From Flavobacterium anhuiense (lineage in GTDB: Bacteria > Bacteroidota > Bacteroidia > Flavobacteriales > Flavobacteriaceae): a stretch of 64,000 nt of DNA. Positions 1-8,902 of this stretch are shown piece after piece (positions within the stretch are counted from its first letter, which is position 1; every line of letters begins with the position of its first letter). The stretch is taken from contig NZ_FMVC01000002.1 in NCBI RefSeq assembly GCF_900101855.1, positions 501,599 through 565,598 on the forward strand, in the 5' to 3' direction. A model generated the notes under the pieces. The model saw nothing but the letters and a program-made list of their open reading frames with translations, was not told the DNA's origin and did not search any database. The position numbers and the translations under genes were made by a program.

Positions 1-1538
1 TATTCGTAACCTGCGATAATCATTCTTGCCACCCAGAAAAATAAAATATCCGGACCCGTTACCAAGTCATTTGTTGGATAGTAATATTTAAAATCTGGAC
101 TTTCTGGATCCATAATACCACCGAAAACAGACATTGGCCATAACCACGAAGAAAACCAAGTGTCTAATGCGTCAACATCTTGTTTTAAGCTGTCGGTTGT
201 TAGTTGCGGGTTGTTGGTTTTTTCTTTTGCTAATGCTAACGCATCTTCGATGTTTTCTGCAACTACGAAATCTTCTTTTCCGTCTCCGTAATAGTAAGCC
301 GGAATTTGTTGTCCCCACCATAACTGGCGAGAAATATTCCAATCACGAATATTGTTTAACCAGTGCGCATAAGTGTTTTCGAAACGTTTTGGATGTAATT
401 TAATATCTCCTGTTTCTAAAACCGATTTAATTGCTGGTTTTACCAATTCTTCCATTTTCAAGAACCATTGATCAGATAATCTTGGCTCGATTACGGCTTT
501 TGTTCTTTCAGAAGTTCCCACTTTATTTAAGTGTGTTTCTGTTTTTGCTAAAGCTCCAATTTCTTGAAGTTCTTTTTCAATTTCCCTACGAACCACAAAA
601 CGGTCTTTTCCTTGATAGTGTAATCCGAAGCTGTTTAATGTCGCATCTTCATTAAAAATATCAACGATTTCTAAGTTGTGTTTTTCACCCAACGTTTTAT
701 CGTTCATATCGTGAGCAGGCGTTACTTTCAAACATCCTGTTCCGAATTCAATATCAACATATTCGTCTTCAATAATTGGAATAACTCTTCCGCAAATTGG
801 AACAATTGCTTTTTTACCTTTTAAATGTGTAAAACGCTCATCGTTTGGATTGATACAGATAGCAGTATCTCCGAAAATAGTTTCTGGACGCGTTGTAGCA
901 ATAGTCAAGAAATCTTCTGAGCCTTCAATTTTATATTTTAAGAAAAATAATTTTCCTTGCTGTTCTTCGTAAATTACTTCTTCGTCAGAAAGAGTAGTTT
1001 TTGCTTCTGGATCCCAGTTTACCATACGGTATCCTCTGTAGATTAATCCTTTGTTGTATAAATCCACAAACGATTTAATTACAGATGCAGACATATCTGG
1101 ATCCATTGTAAATTTAGTGCGTTCCCAATCGCAAGAAGCACCTAATTTCTTAAGTTGTTCTAAGATTGTTCCTCCATATTTATCTGTCCATTCCCAAGCA
1201 TGTTTTAGGAATTCTTCACGGGTCAAATCGTTTTTATTGATTCCTTCAGCTTTTAATTTCGCTACCACTTTTGCTTCAGTAGCAATAGAAGCGTGGTCTG
1301 TTCCAGGTACCCAACAAGCGTTGAATCCTTTAAGACGTGCTCTACGAATTAAAACATCTTGAATCGTATTATTCAACATATGTCCCATGTGAAGGACTCC
1401 AGTGACGTTTGGCGGCGGGATTACAATGGTGTACGGTGTTCTGTGATCTGGTTCTGAATGAAAATAGTTATTTTTCATCCAGTAATCATACCATTTACTC
1501 TCAATCGTCTTAGCGTCAAATTGTGCTGGAATTGTCAT
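1..1538 (-). CDS. valS: valine--tRNA ligase, N-terminal part (runs off the window)
   Basis: Class Ia aminoacyl-tRNA synthetase that charges tRNA-Val with valine in the cytoplasm. About 512 residues are visible from the start codon. The HIGH-type ATP signature appears as HMGH at residues 50-53, preceded by PPPNVTG. The ligase core and the inserted editing domain follow, with a [12 protein letters not shown]-type editing segment and then [10 protein letters not shown]. The KMSKS loop and anticodon-binding domain lie beyond base 1. The ATG at 1536-1538 fits the family N-terminus. A -7 type promoter box lies at 1705-1712, so the mRNA would carry a leader of about 160 bases containing the hairpin repeat at 1547-1670. 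Identification is secure; the 3' end is missing only because the window ends. Confidence 0.96.
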   Translation of the reverse strand, partial: MTIPAQFDAKTIESKWYDYWMKNNYFHSEPDHRTPYTIVIPPPNVTGVLHMGHMLNNTIQDVLIRRARLKGFNACWVPGTDHASIATEAKVVAKLKAEGINKNDLTREEFLKHAWEWTDKYGGTILEQLKKLGASCDWERTKFTMDPDMSASVIKSFVDLYNKGLIYRGYRMVNWDPEAKTTLSDEEVIYEEQQGKLFFLKYKIEGSEDFLTIATTRPETIFGDTAICINPNDERFTHLKGKKAIVPICGRVIPIIEDEYVDIEFGTGCLKVTPAHDMNDKTLGEKHNLEIVDIFNEDATLNSFGLHYQGKDRFVVRREIEKELQEIGALAKTETHLNKVGTSERTKAVIEPRLSDQWFLKMEELVKPAIKSVLETGDIKLHPKRFENTYAHWLNNIRDWNISRQLWWGQQIPAYYYGDGKEDFVVAENIEDALALAKEKTNNPQLTTDSLKQDVDALDTWFSSWLWPMSVFGGIMDPESPDFKYYYPTNDLVTGPDILFFWVARMIIAGYE

Positions 1539-1546
1539 TTATATAT

Positions 1547-1670
1547 GTTTAATCGTTTACTTTTTTGTTGATTCGTTTAATCGTTAAATTGTTTAATCGC
1601 TTGTTTTTTCGTGAAATCAATTTAAGGTAAATCGGTTAAACGATTAAACAGTTAAGCACATAAGCGAAAC
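1547..1670. repeat. octamer-array hairpin in the valS leader
   Basis: The first arm (1547-1608) contains 8-base units such as attcgttt, aatcgtta, aattgttt and aatcgctt in exact register. The second arm (1627-1670) contains gtaaatcg, gttaaacg, attaaaca, gttaagca and cataagcg, also in register. The arms are imperfectly complementary and could fold into a long hairpin. If the promoter at 1705-1712 is real, this lies in the valS 5' leader. It resembles other short-period hairpins in the window. Confidence 0.6.
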
Positions 1671-1704
1671 TTTGGTTCAGTTTTTGTATTTTATTAGCTG
1701 ACAG

Positions 1705-1712
1705 CAAAAGTA
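1705..1712 (-). promoter_or_regulatory. -7 promoter box for valS
   Basis: On the minus strand the bases read TACTTTTG, an exact match to the Bacteroidota -7 consensus TAnnTTTG. It lies about 167 bases upstream of the valS start. No convincing TTG -33 element is seen at the usual spacing, so this is a motif-based proposal. Confidence 0.4.
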
Positions 1713-1803
1713 AATAATTAAGTAGACTATAAAAAGAGAAATAATAATTTGTGTGTTAATTAAAAGAATGTATATTTACTTACAATTAAAAAAAAGATTT
1801 CAT

Positions 1804-2184
1804 ATGAAAAATGCAGCCTCTTTTATTGCAGTCTTATTGTTTAGTGCAATAAGTTATGCGCAAAATGGCCCAAAAATTGAATTTGCAGCCCCTGATAATA
1901 CAATTGATTATGGAAAAATTTCTAAAAGTGACAATGGGCTTCGTTCATTTGAATTTACCAACACTGGAGATGCTCCTTTATTAATTACAGGTGCAGAATC
2001 TACAGTAAGTTCAATTATTGTGACTAAACCTGCGGCAGCCATTATGCCAGGCAAAAAAGGAAAAATTGATGTAAAATATAATATGGTCGCAGGACCTATC
2101 CGTAAAACTATTACTGTTGAAACAAATGCAGTAAACTATCCTGACGGAAGAGTAGCTCTTAAAATTAAGGGTGAAGTTCAATAA
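1804..2184 (+). CDS. secreted DUF1573 domain protein
   Basis: Small exported protein of 126 residues. It has a signal peptide (about residues 1-20, ending SYAQ) and one Ig-like DUF1573 domain: IDYGKISKSDNGLRSFEFTN, then GDAPLLITGAESTVSS, then a PGKKGKIDVKYN strand. DUF1573 proteins are common in Bacteroidota envelopes, and their exact role is not established. An ATG 51 bases upstream is in frame, but the ATG at 1804 puts the signal peptide at the N-terminus and is preferred. The gene is monocistronic and is followed at once by a strong terminator. Confidence 0.85.
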   Translation: MKNAASFIAVLLFSAISYAQNGPKIEFAAPDNTIDYGKISKSDNGLRSFEFTNTGDAPLLITGAESTVSSIIVTKPAAAIMPGKKGKIDVKYNMVAGPIRKTITVETNAVNYPDGRVALKIKGEVQ

Positions 2185-2206
2185 GAATCAAATAATCTAA
2201 AATAAC

Positions 2207-2240
2207 AAAAGCCGTTTCTAAATCTAGAAACGGCTTTTTA
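2207..2240 (+). terminator. terminator after the DUF1573 gene
   Basis: Perfect 14-bp stem (aaaagccgtttcta paired with tagaaacggctttt) with a 4-base loop. It begins 22 bases after the stop codon. The A-rich and T-rich flanks mean it could also stop transcription coming from the other strand. Confidence 0.88.
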
Positions 2241-2280
2241 TTTTGCAAAGAAGCATCTTGCTTCTGAACTCTTTCCTCTT

Positions 2281-2778
2281 TTATTTCTTCTCAGCGCATT
2301 CAGCGGTATCAAATTTATACTTTACGCTTTCAAAGTCAATTGGTTTGTCTTTTACTAAATAAGTAACCCCCATTGTTGTCTGCATAGTTCCGTTTCCTAA
2401 AATAAGCTGATTATTGCGTTTTAAAAGTGCCATCGGATTTTTGAATGTTTTGTCCCCGTTTACGTTGTCTTTAAAAGTATAATCTACAAACAGCGTATCT
2501 CCATGAAACTCTCCTGCAACTTCACCCGTTCTAACAGTTGAAGGCGCCACTCTCATAACCATATCTCCAGATAATTTTCCGTTTTTTAAAGTATTTAATT
2601 TTAAATCTATTGTGTCCTTTTCATAAATTGCTTTGTAACATGCCGTGCTTACTATTGTTTCACCTTCTGCTTTTGCAGCTTCAGCGGCTTTTTGTTTTTC
2701 TTCATTTTTACAGCTTTGCAATCCAATGAAGGATAAAAGCAAACAAGATAAGGTTAGATTTCTCATAATATTTTTCAT
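2281..2778 (-). CDS. small lipoprotein of unknown function
   Basis: Predicted lipoprotein of 165 residues. A hydrophobic signal ends in the lipobox GLQSC, with the lipidated Cys near residue 23, followed by charged KNEEKQKAAEAAKAEGE. The mature part looks like a beta-rich domain (DTIDLKLNTLKNGKLSGDMV and VDYTFKDNVNGDKTF). I do not recognise a characterised family. A second ATG at 2766 (MRNLTL) is equally plausible as the start. The gene converges with the DUF1573 gene and shares the terminator region. Confidence 0.75.
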   Translation of the reverse strand: MKNIMRNLTLSCLLLSFIGLQSCKNEEKQKAAEAAKAEGETIVSTACYKAIYEKDTIDLKLNTLKNGKLSGDMVMRVAPSTVRTGEVAGEFHGDTLFVDYTFKDNVNGDKTFKNPMALLKRNNQLILGNGTMQTTMGVTYLVKDKPIDFESVKYKFDTAECAEKK

Positions 2779-2855
2779 TTTTTTGATATTACTATAAAAT
2801 TAAAGAAAAAGAATTTATTTCTTCAATAATTTTCATCTGTTGGTAAAAATTAATT

Positions 2856-2991
2856 TTAACACATAGAAACATAGTTTCAATAAACTTAAAAAGGCGTTTC
2901 ACTAATTTCAATACACATAGCTAAGTGTTAAAGCTAGCTTTTCCTATAATCTTAAACAAAAACAATAAAAATCTATGTTTCTATGTGTTTA
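2856..2991. repeat. hairpin with octamer-like arms
   Basis: Arm 2856-2874 is complementary at 18 of 19 bases to arm 2973-2991. The first arm consists of cacatag/aaacatag units with an 8-base spacing. The loop (about 100 bases) holds related words such as cacatagctaagtg. It lies between the lipoprotein start and the end of the OmpA gene, and could act as a 3' structure for the latter. Confidence 0.7.
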
Positions 2992-3019
2992 AATTCAATT
3001 TAACTCAAAAGGATGATTT

Positions 3020-5158
3020 TTATAAATTTTTAATTACAAATTCAGATCTTCTGTTTAATTCATGTTCTTCTTCTGAGCACGAGTCATCAGTTTTGCATTT
3101 TATAATTGGCACCGATTCACCATAACCTTTTGCTGTGATCCTTTGGGCATCTATTCCCGATTGAATAATAAACTCTCTAGTAGAATTAGCTCTCTTTTGC
3201 GATAAGTCTTCATTAAATTTAGCATTTCCTCTAGAATCGGTATGCGATCCTATTTCGATTTTCATTTCAGGATATTTCTTCATTAGTTCGACAACTCTTC
3301 CTAGAACCACTTTTGATTCTTTACGAATGTACCACATATTATAGTCAAAGTAAATTGGATCTGTTTTGATGATCAAGCGGTCTTTGTCTTTTACAACATC
3401 TTTTTCTTTCGCTAAAATCTCTTTTACTTTTTCCTGTTTTTTAACTTCAGCTGCAACAATTGCGGCTTCTTTGGCCTTTTTCTCTTTTTCTTTTAACTCA
3501 AGCGCAACCAAAGCTTCTTTTTTCTTGTTCTCTTCTTCAATAATAATTTCCTGTTTTCTCTTATTTTCAGCAATTTGTTTTTCTTCTTTTTTGATGGCTT
3601 CTAAAGATCTCAACGCCAAAGAAGCATCATTAACTTTATCTCTAGTTTTATCTAAGGTCAATATTTTAGAAGCATTGGTATAGTTTTCTTTGAAAGCGCT
3701 TATTTTATACGAACTCTCACAGGCAACCGTAAAACTGAATTTTCCGTCAGCAGAAGTTGTGATTGTATTTAAGGTTTTATTTTCTGAATCCTGCAATAAT
3801 ACTGTTGCACTTTCTAGAGCCAATTGCGTATCTACATCTGTAATTGTTCCTGCAATAAACTGTTTGCAATCTTCAACGATTAGATCTTTTATTTCTTTGA
3901 ATTGATAAATGTCGTCGCTTCCCTTTCCTCCTTCTCTATTTGAAGCAAAAAATCCTTCTTTGGTATTAGAATCGATATTAAACGCAAAATCATCTAAATT
4001 AGAATTTAACGGAAGTCCAACATTTACTGGTTTTGAATAGTCATTTCCATTTATTTCAGAAACAAAAACATCTAATGATCCGTAACCTAAATGTCCGTCT
4101 GATGAAAAATATAATTTATTGTCTCCCGAAGCAAAAGGAAACTGCTCTCTCTTACCGGTATTGACTTGCGGCCCTAAATTCTTTGGAGTATCAAATGCTC
4201 CTTTATTTATGTTTACCGAATAAATATCAAATGAACCCAAAGAACCTGGCATATCTGAAGCAAAATACAATACTTTTTCATCGGCACTCAAAGCGGGATG
4301 CTCAACAGAATAATTCGGACTGTTGAAGGGAAGCGATGTAATATTGGTCCATTTTCCTTCTACTAATTCTGCTTTAAAAATCTGAAGATTTGAGATTTTT
4401 TTATCGTCTTTTTTCTTCTTGCCATTTTTAGAATTGTTTCTCGTAAAATACATCGTTTTGCCATCTTTTGTAAAAACTGCATTCGATTCGTGCATTCCAG
4501 TTTTTAATTCTTTAGCAAAATAATGAACGATAGAATCTGCCGAATTGATGTTTTTTAAAGGAATTGAAACTAAATTCAAATAGGTTTCGTTATCCCATTT
4601 GTATTTTTTATCGAATAAACCAGGTTTCAATTTAACTCCTGCAAAAACTAGATTTTCTTTGTATTTAACTGCTCCAAATTCAGAATTTGGCGTATTTATA
4701 GCAAGGTTTTTAATTTCAAAACGCTTACCGATCGCAGTAACATTTTCTAAAGTTTTAAGTTCTTTTTCAAATTTGGTAAGATCTTCTGGATTACTAGATT
4801 TAGCATAATATTCTTTTAAATTGGCATTTGCGTCATCGTTGCTATTTGTTGCTTTTAACGTTTGTGCGTATCTAAAATAATATTCTCGGTCTAAATTATT
4901 GCTGTAATTGCCAATCAGAAGACGATAATAACGCTGCGCTTTAACCAAATCATTGGTATAGAAATAAGAATCGGCCAAGTTTTTAATGACTTCTTGAGAA
5001 GGTCTTTCGTCGGCTAATTTTTGGTATAAAATAATGGCTTCGCTGTAATACGTTTTATCAAAAAAACGTTTTGCTCTAATCAATTCCTGATCCTGTGCAC
5101 TTATAAACTGTATTGAAAATACGAATATAATAACGAGTAGTTTTTTCATATTTTTCAT
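3020..5158 (-). CDS. OmpA-family protein with TPR, PD40 propeller and OmpA domains
   Basis: Exported protein of 712 residues, probably anchored to peptidoglycan from the outer membrane side. In order: signal peptide (1-22, ending SAQ); TPR-like helices (about 25-130); WD40-like PD40 propeller repeats (about 160-420, e.g. EHPALSADEKVLYFASDMPG and FPFASGDNKLYFSSDGHLG); a carboxypeptidase-regulatory-like beta domain (about 430-515); a highly charged Lys/Glu coiled coil (about 525-590); and a C-terminal OmpA domain (about 600-712) with IGSHTDSRG and the NEDLSQKRA motif. It is the third gene of the T9SS cassette; its start lies two bases beyond the PorP/SprF stop. Such proteins are thought to link PorP/SprF partners to the cell wall. 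MKKLL at 5149 is an alternative start. Confidence 0.92.
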   Translation of the reverse strand: MKNMKKLLVIIFVFSIQFISAQDQELIRAKRFFDKTYYSEAIILYQKLADERPSQEVIKNLADSYFYTNDLVKAQRYYRLLIGNYSNNLDREYYFRYAQTLKATNSNDDANANLKEYYAKSSNPEDLTKFEKELKTLENVTAIGKRFEIKNLAINTPNSEFGAVKYKENLVFAGVKLKPGLFDKKYKWDNETYLNLVSIPLKNINSADSIVHYFAKELKTGMHESNAVFTKDGKTMYFTRNNSKNGKKKKDDKKISNLQIFKAELVEGKWTNITSLPFNSPNYSVEHPALSADEKVLYFASDMPGSLGSFDIYSVNINKGAFDTPKNLGPQVNTGKREQFPFASGDNKLYFSSDGHLGYGSLDVFVSEINGNDYSKPVNVGLPLNSNLDDFAFNIDSNTKEGFFASNREGGKGSDDIYQFKEIKDLIVEDCKQFIAGTITDVDTQLALESATVLLQDSENKTLNTITTSADGKFSFTVACESSYKISAFKENYTNASKILTLDKTRDKVNDASLALRSLEAIKKEEKQIAENKRKQEIIIEEENKKKEALVALELKEKEKKAKEAAIVAAEVKKQEKVKEILAKEKDVVKDKDRLIIKTDPIYFDYNMWYIRKESKVVLGRVVELMKKYPEMKIEIGSHTDSRGNAKFNEDLSQKRANSTREFIIQSGIDAQRITAKGYGESVPIIKCKTDDSCSEEEHELNRRSEFVIKNL

Positions 5159-5159
5159 T

Positions 5160-6086
5160 TTAGAAGAATCTTGGTGATTTATCGAATCCTTTCCCTAACA
5201 AATCCAAATCGAACAACAGCATTATTTCGTGTGTTCCTGAATTAAACTGACCGAAATTTGTGAGCGTATAATCATAGGCGTAACCCACTCTCAATGTCGG
5301 CGTAACATTAATATTGAATAAAGCACTAACTGAATCATCAATTCTGTAGGCAGCTCCAAATTCAAACTTTTCATTATACAAAACATTCGCAGTGACGTCT
5401 AAAGTAATTGGCGCGCCTTTTACAAATTTTGACATAAATGCTGGTTTCAACTTCACCTTATCGCTAAACTGAAAAACATAACCTGCCGTTAAAAAAGTGT
5501 GTATTTCTTCAGAACCAAAAGCATTCATTCCTGATTTTTCTTCAATGTATTTTGATTTCAGCAAATTCGGCACAGATAGTCCGATATAAAGATTGTCTCT
5601 GAAATAATAAGCTCCAACTCCAATATTTGGTTTGGTTGCATTTATATTTTCTGCAAAAGCTAAATCAGTCTGAGGATCCGTAAAACGAAATCCGTTAAAA
5701 TTAGTTTGCATGGATGAAAATCCCGCTTTTAAGCCCAGCGACAATTTATTTTTTCCGCCTAATTTTAAAACATAGGCAAAATCGGCATAAACATTATTTT
5801 CTTTTTTTGCTCCGTCTCCAATATCATCTGAAATAAAAGAGATTCCAGCTTCTATTTTGTCATTAATCGCTGTATGTCCAAAAAACGTAAATGTTTTTGG
5901 AGCACCGTAAGCGCCCACCCATTGCGTTCTATACAATCCGCCAAAATTCATCATAGCAGGAACGCCTGTCGCATAAGCAGGATTGACTACACTCATATTG
6001 TACATATAATGCGTGTATTCTGGATCTTGCTGTGCAGAGACCGATAAGCAGAAAAGGAAATTTATAAGGAGTACTATTTTTTTCAT
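5160..6086 (-). CDS. PorP/SprF family type IX secretion membrane protein
   Basis: Outer-membrane beta-barrel of 308 residues with signal peptide MKKIVLLINFLFCLSVSAQ followed by the family hallmark QQDPEYTHYMYNM and VVNPAYAG-like VNPAYATGV. The rest alternates beta strands and ends with an aromatic-terminated barrel strand (LLGKGFDKSPRFF). In F. johnsoniae the paralogue SprF is needed to secrete the type B-sorted adhesin SprB. By analogy this protein probably serves the Ig-like protein encoded immediately upstream. It lies between that gene (32-base gap) and the OmpA gene (2-base gap), so the three are very likely one transcript. Confidence 0.94.
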   Translation of the reverse strand: MKKIVLLINFLFCLSVSAQQDPEYTHYMYNMSVVNPAYATGVPAMMNFGGLYRTQWVGAYGAPKTFTFFGHTAINDKIEAGISFISDDIGDGAKKENNVYADFAYVLKLGGKNKLSLGLKAGFSSMQTNFNGFRFTDPQTDLAFAENINATKPNIGVGAYYFRDNLYIGLSVPNLLKSKYIEEKSGMNAFGSEEIHTFLTAGYVFQFSDKVKLKPAFMSKFVKGAPITLDVTANVLYNEKFEFGAAYRIDDSVSALFNINVTPTLRVGYAYDYTLTNFGQFNSGTHEIMLLFDLDLLGKGFDKSPRFF

Positions 6087-6118
6087 TTGAAAACTGTATT
6101 AAAATGTAAAAAGAGATT

Positions 6119-8752
6119 TTATCGATTTAAATAAAGACGGCCTTGTTTTGGCGGTTTATTGTCTTTATTGAAATGCAGTACATAAAAATAAACTCCGTTG
6201 GGTGCGATACCTCCCGCGATACCACTTTTTTCATAATTTTTACCGTCCCAAGCTGGTTTACTATTATCTCCTTTATACATTCCGTTTCCGTATCTATTAT
6301 AAATTTCAAGTGTATAATTCGGGTATAAAAACTCAATATCTTTTATCACAAACGAATCGTTTACACCATCTCCGTTTGGTGAAAATCCGTCTGGAATAAA
6401 AAACTCGTATTGAGCCACCTCGCAGTCTTGCAAAGAGACTTTTACTTCTCTGTAACTTTCAGACAAGCATCTTGTTACTTCATTTAAATCATATCCGTAA
6501 TAAGTTGCATTATGGACTAGTAATGTAGTTGAAGGCAATAAATTTCCATCTGCTGCGTCATACCAAGCAACTGTTGTGGGAACATTGGTTTTACTGGAAA
6601 GATCACTTATTTTCGGATTTGCCAATCCGCAGAAGTCTGGCGTTTCTGTCATTTCAGGAGCTGGCGTATCGTTTATAATTACCGAAATTTTGGCTGGTTC
6701 TGAAGTACAGCCCGCTGCTGAAGTTTCTCTAACGAAATAATCTTCTGTTTTTAAAACATAATCAACTGCTAACGGTGTTGTTGCTGTTGCCGAATTATAC
6801 CATTTATATTGCGCCCCTTTTGGTTCTAAATTGGCTATTGATGCTTCATCAACTTTACAAAACTGCTGATCTGTTACAGTTGGTGCTGGCGGAATTGGAT
6901 TTATTACAAAATCATCTGTAACATTGATTAAATCTACATCGCAATTTGTAACGGTATTGGTTAAATTCAATAATGTAATTTTTGTTGTTCCTGTATTTAA
7001 AAGCAATTCGGCAGGAATAATAAAATCTAATTTTCCATTTGTGACTGCTTTTGCAATAGTTTGCACGGATGAAGAATTGCTTTCAGACAATGCGTAAGAA
7101 ATACTGGCATTCGTTAAGCTTCCTAAACCAGAAACTGCAACAGTAACAGGCGCATTCAAACAGAAATCATTAACTTTTGCCATCACAGTTACTGCATTTG
7201 GAAGCGGATTTATATTTAAATTCCCTGCTACATTTGCCGTATTGCTGCATTGAGGCGAAGGATTTGTAATATCAGTGATGCTATAAATACTAATTACCGA
7301 TAATCCGCTTCTAGTATTTAAACTTTTTGGAACTATAAAAGAAGCCTTTCCTCCAACAGACTGCATTTCTGCTGTTTCGCCAAGAGCCAAATTATCTCCA
7401 TTTACGTTATAAGAAATACGGTAATTTCCATCGAGCAATTGAGGCGCTGTGACTTGAATTGTAGCATCATCATTTTGACAAATAGGAAGCGCCGATAATG
7501 TAGCATTAGTCAAACGCGGTAATGGATAAATAGTCAAAATAGTTGAAAACGGACTAAAGATATTTACACATTTTCCTTTACTTGATGTTGACACTATACG
7601 CGTAACCGTTATGGTATATTGCCCCACTTGTTTAAAATAAGAAGATCGAATTGGAAAGTTAAATTCTCCATTTGCAAAATTTCCTCTTATAGTTTCAGAT
7701 CCAGACGCTCCCGGTCCGACAACACTAAAACTAACGTCGTATACTCCATTAGGTATAGAGTCTGGTCCTTGCGTAATTTTTGCCGAATACGTTGCTGTGG
7801 CAATTTCCGATTCGCAGATATCTTTGCTAACTGCGATTTTTGACCCTGTAAAATCGAGTCTTTTTTCGAGCAATATTTTTACAGTAGCATTATCATCAGG
7901 ACATATAAAGCTGTTAGGAACAGCTAAAACAGTATACGTATAAGAATATTCTCCTGGTCCATTTGCGTCAAATAATTCTTGAAGATTAATAGTATGATCA
8001 GTGGGCGATGTTATTCCGATACCTGTCCAAGTTCCATCTGGGTCTTCACCAGTAAGCCGATCATTTAAATTCAAATCGGTATATGCTGCCAAATCGGTTG
8101 TCCCGCACAACTCCAAATGCTGTGGTTCTCCTGCTTCTGGAGCTATATAAATAGTTACTTGCACATTGGTAGACTTTTCGTCGGGAGAACATTCAAGCAC
8201 AGCTGGCACGGTATAGATAAAGTTAAGTGTAGTTTTGGTTTTATATTGGTCAATCGTTATTGAAGATTCTACGGGCTCTCCTTTGTCAGTCTTAAATGTC
8301 CCGTTTACATGTGGTCCCATTACTTTACTGTCAAAAGCCGTAAAAAGATTAAAAGTTCGATTTTTATTACAAACAGTAGCTTCCGAGCCAACTCCCACAT
8401 ATGCACCTATCGTAATTGTAACTACAGCTTTATTATCTGTACATCCTGAAGTCGCTGGGGCAGTATAAGTATAATAATACGTTCCACCGCCAAGAATAAG
8501 TTGCGCGTTCAAAATACCATTTACAGCATCTAAACCTTGCTTGCTGCTTCCTGTCCATGTTCCGCCAGGAACTGGAGAACCTCCTAATAAAGAAAATAAA
8601 TTTACCGATTGATAAATTGGATTAGAGACGTCACAAATTAATTCATTTGTATTATCATCACCAGCACATTGTGCAGTTAGTTTTGAAGAAATGAGGGTAA
8701 AAAAAATAAAAAACAATACAAAACAGTGGTAGCTAATGTAGTTTTTTGCCAT
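6119..8752 (-). CDS. large surface protein with T9SS type B sorting domain
   Basis: Exported protein of 877 residues with a Sec signal peptide (about 1-28, ending TAQ). A series of Ig/PKD-like beta modules follows, e.g. repeated VTITIGAYVGVGSE and ANVTIYIAPEAGE-type segments with Cys-containing CxDD/CxN motifs. The C-terminal 90 residues match the gliding-motility-associated type B sorting domain: FFIPDGFSPNGDGVND, LEIYNRYGNGMY, WDGKN, then PNGVYFYVLHFN. It should be exported through the type IX system and displayed or released. It is the first gene of the cassette with PorP/SprF and OmpA. Its ligand or adhesive target cannot be told from sequence. Confidence 0.93.
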   Translation of the reverse strand: MAKNYISYHCFVLFFIFFTLISSKLTAQCAGDDNTNELICDVSNPIYQSVNLFSLLGGSPVPGGTWTGSSKQGLDAVNGILNAQLILGGGTYYYTYTAPATSGCTDNKAVVTITIGAYVGVGSEATVCNKNRTFNLFTAFDSKVMGPHVNGTFKTDKGEPVESSITIDQYKTKTTLNFIYTVPAVLECSPDEKSTNVQVTIYIAPEAGEPQHLELCGTTDLAAYTDLNLNDRLTGEDPDGTWTGIGITSPTDHTINLQELFDANGPGEYSYTYTVLAVPNSFICPDDNATVKILLEKRLDFTGSKIAVSKDICESEIATATYSAKITQGPDSIPNGVYDVSFSVVGPGASGSETIRGNFANGEFNFPIRSSYFKQVGQYTITVTRIVSTSSKGKCVNIFSPFSTILTIYPLPRLTNATLSALPICQNDDATIQVTAPQLLDGNYRISYNVNGDNLALGETAEMQSVGGKASFIVPKSLNTRSGLSVISIYSITDITNPSPQCSNTANVAGNLNINPLPNAVTVMAKVNDFCLNAPVTVAVSGLGSLTNASISYALSESNSSSVQTIAKAVTNGKLDFIIPAELLLNTGTTKITLLNLTNTVTNCDVDLINVTDDFVINPIPPAPTVTDQQFCKVDEASIANLEPKGAQYKWYNSATATTPLAVDYVLKTEDYFVRETSAAGCTSEPAKISVIINDTPAPEMTETPDFCGLANPKISDLSSKTNVPTTVAWYDAADGNLLPSTTLLVHNATYYGYDLNEVTRCLSESYREVKVSLQDCEVAQYEFFIPDGFSPNGDGVNDSFVIKDIEFLYPNYTLEIYNRYGNGMYKGDNSKPAWDGKNYEKSGIAGGIAPNGVYFYVLHFNKDNKPPKQGRLYLNR

Positions 8753-8902
8753 AGATTAAATTTTTTACTAAACATAAGAAAATATTTAACAAAAAACACG
8801 ATTTTTAGTAAACTTATTTTCACAAAAAGTAAACATTTCTACAATACAACATCTTAAAATGCTGTTTTCATAATAAATCAAAAATTATGACCTAGTTCTT
8901 TT

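Noticed and set aside
1547-1670. T-box riboswitch in the valS leader
   Set aside because: No specifier loop or antiterminator with a T-box sequence; T-boxes are not known in this phylum.
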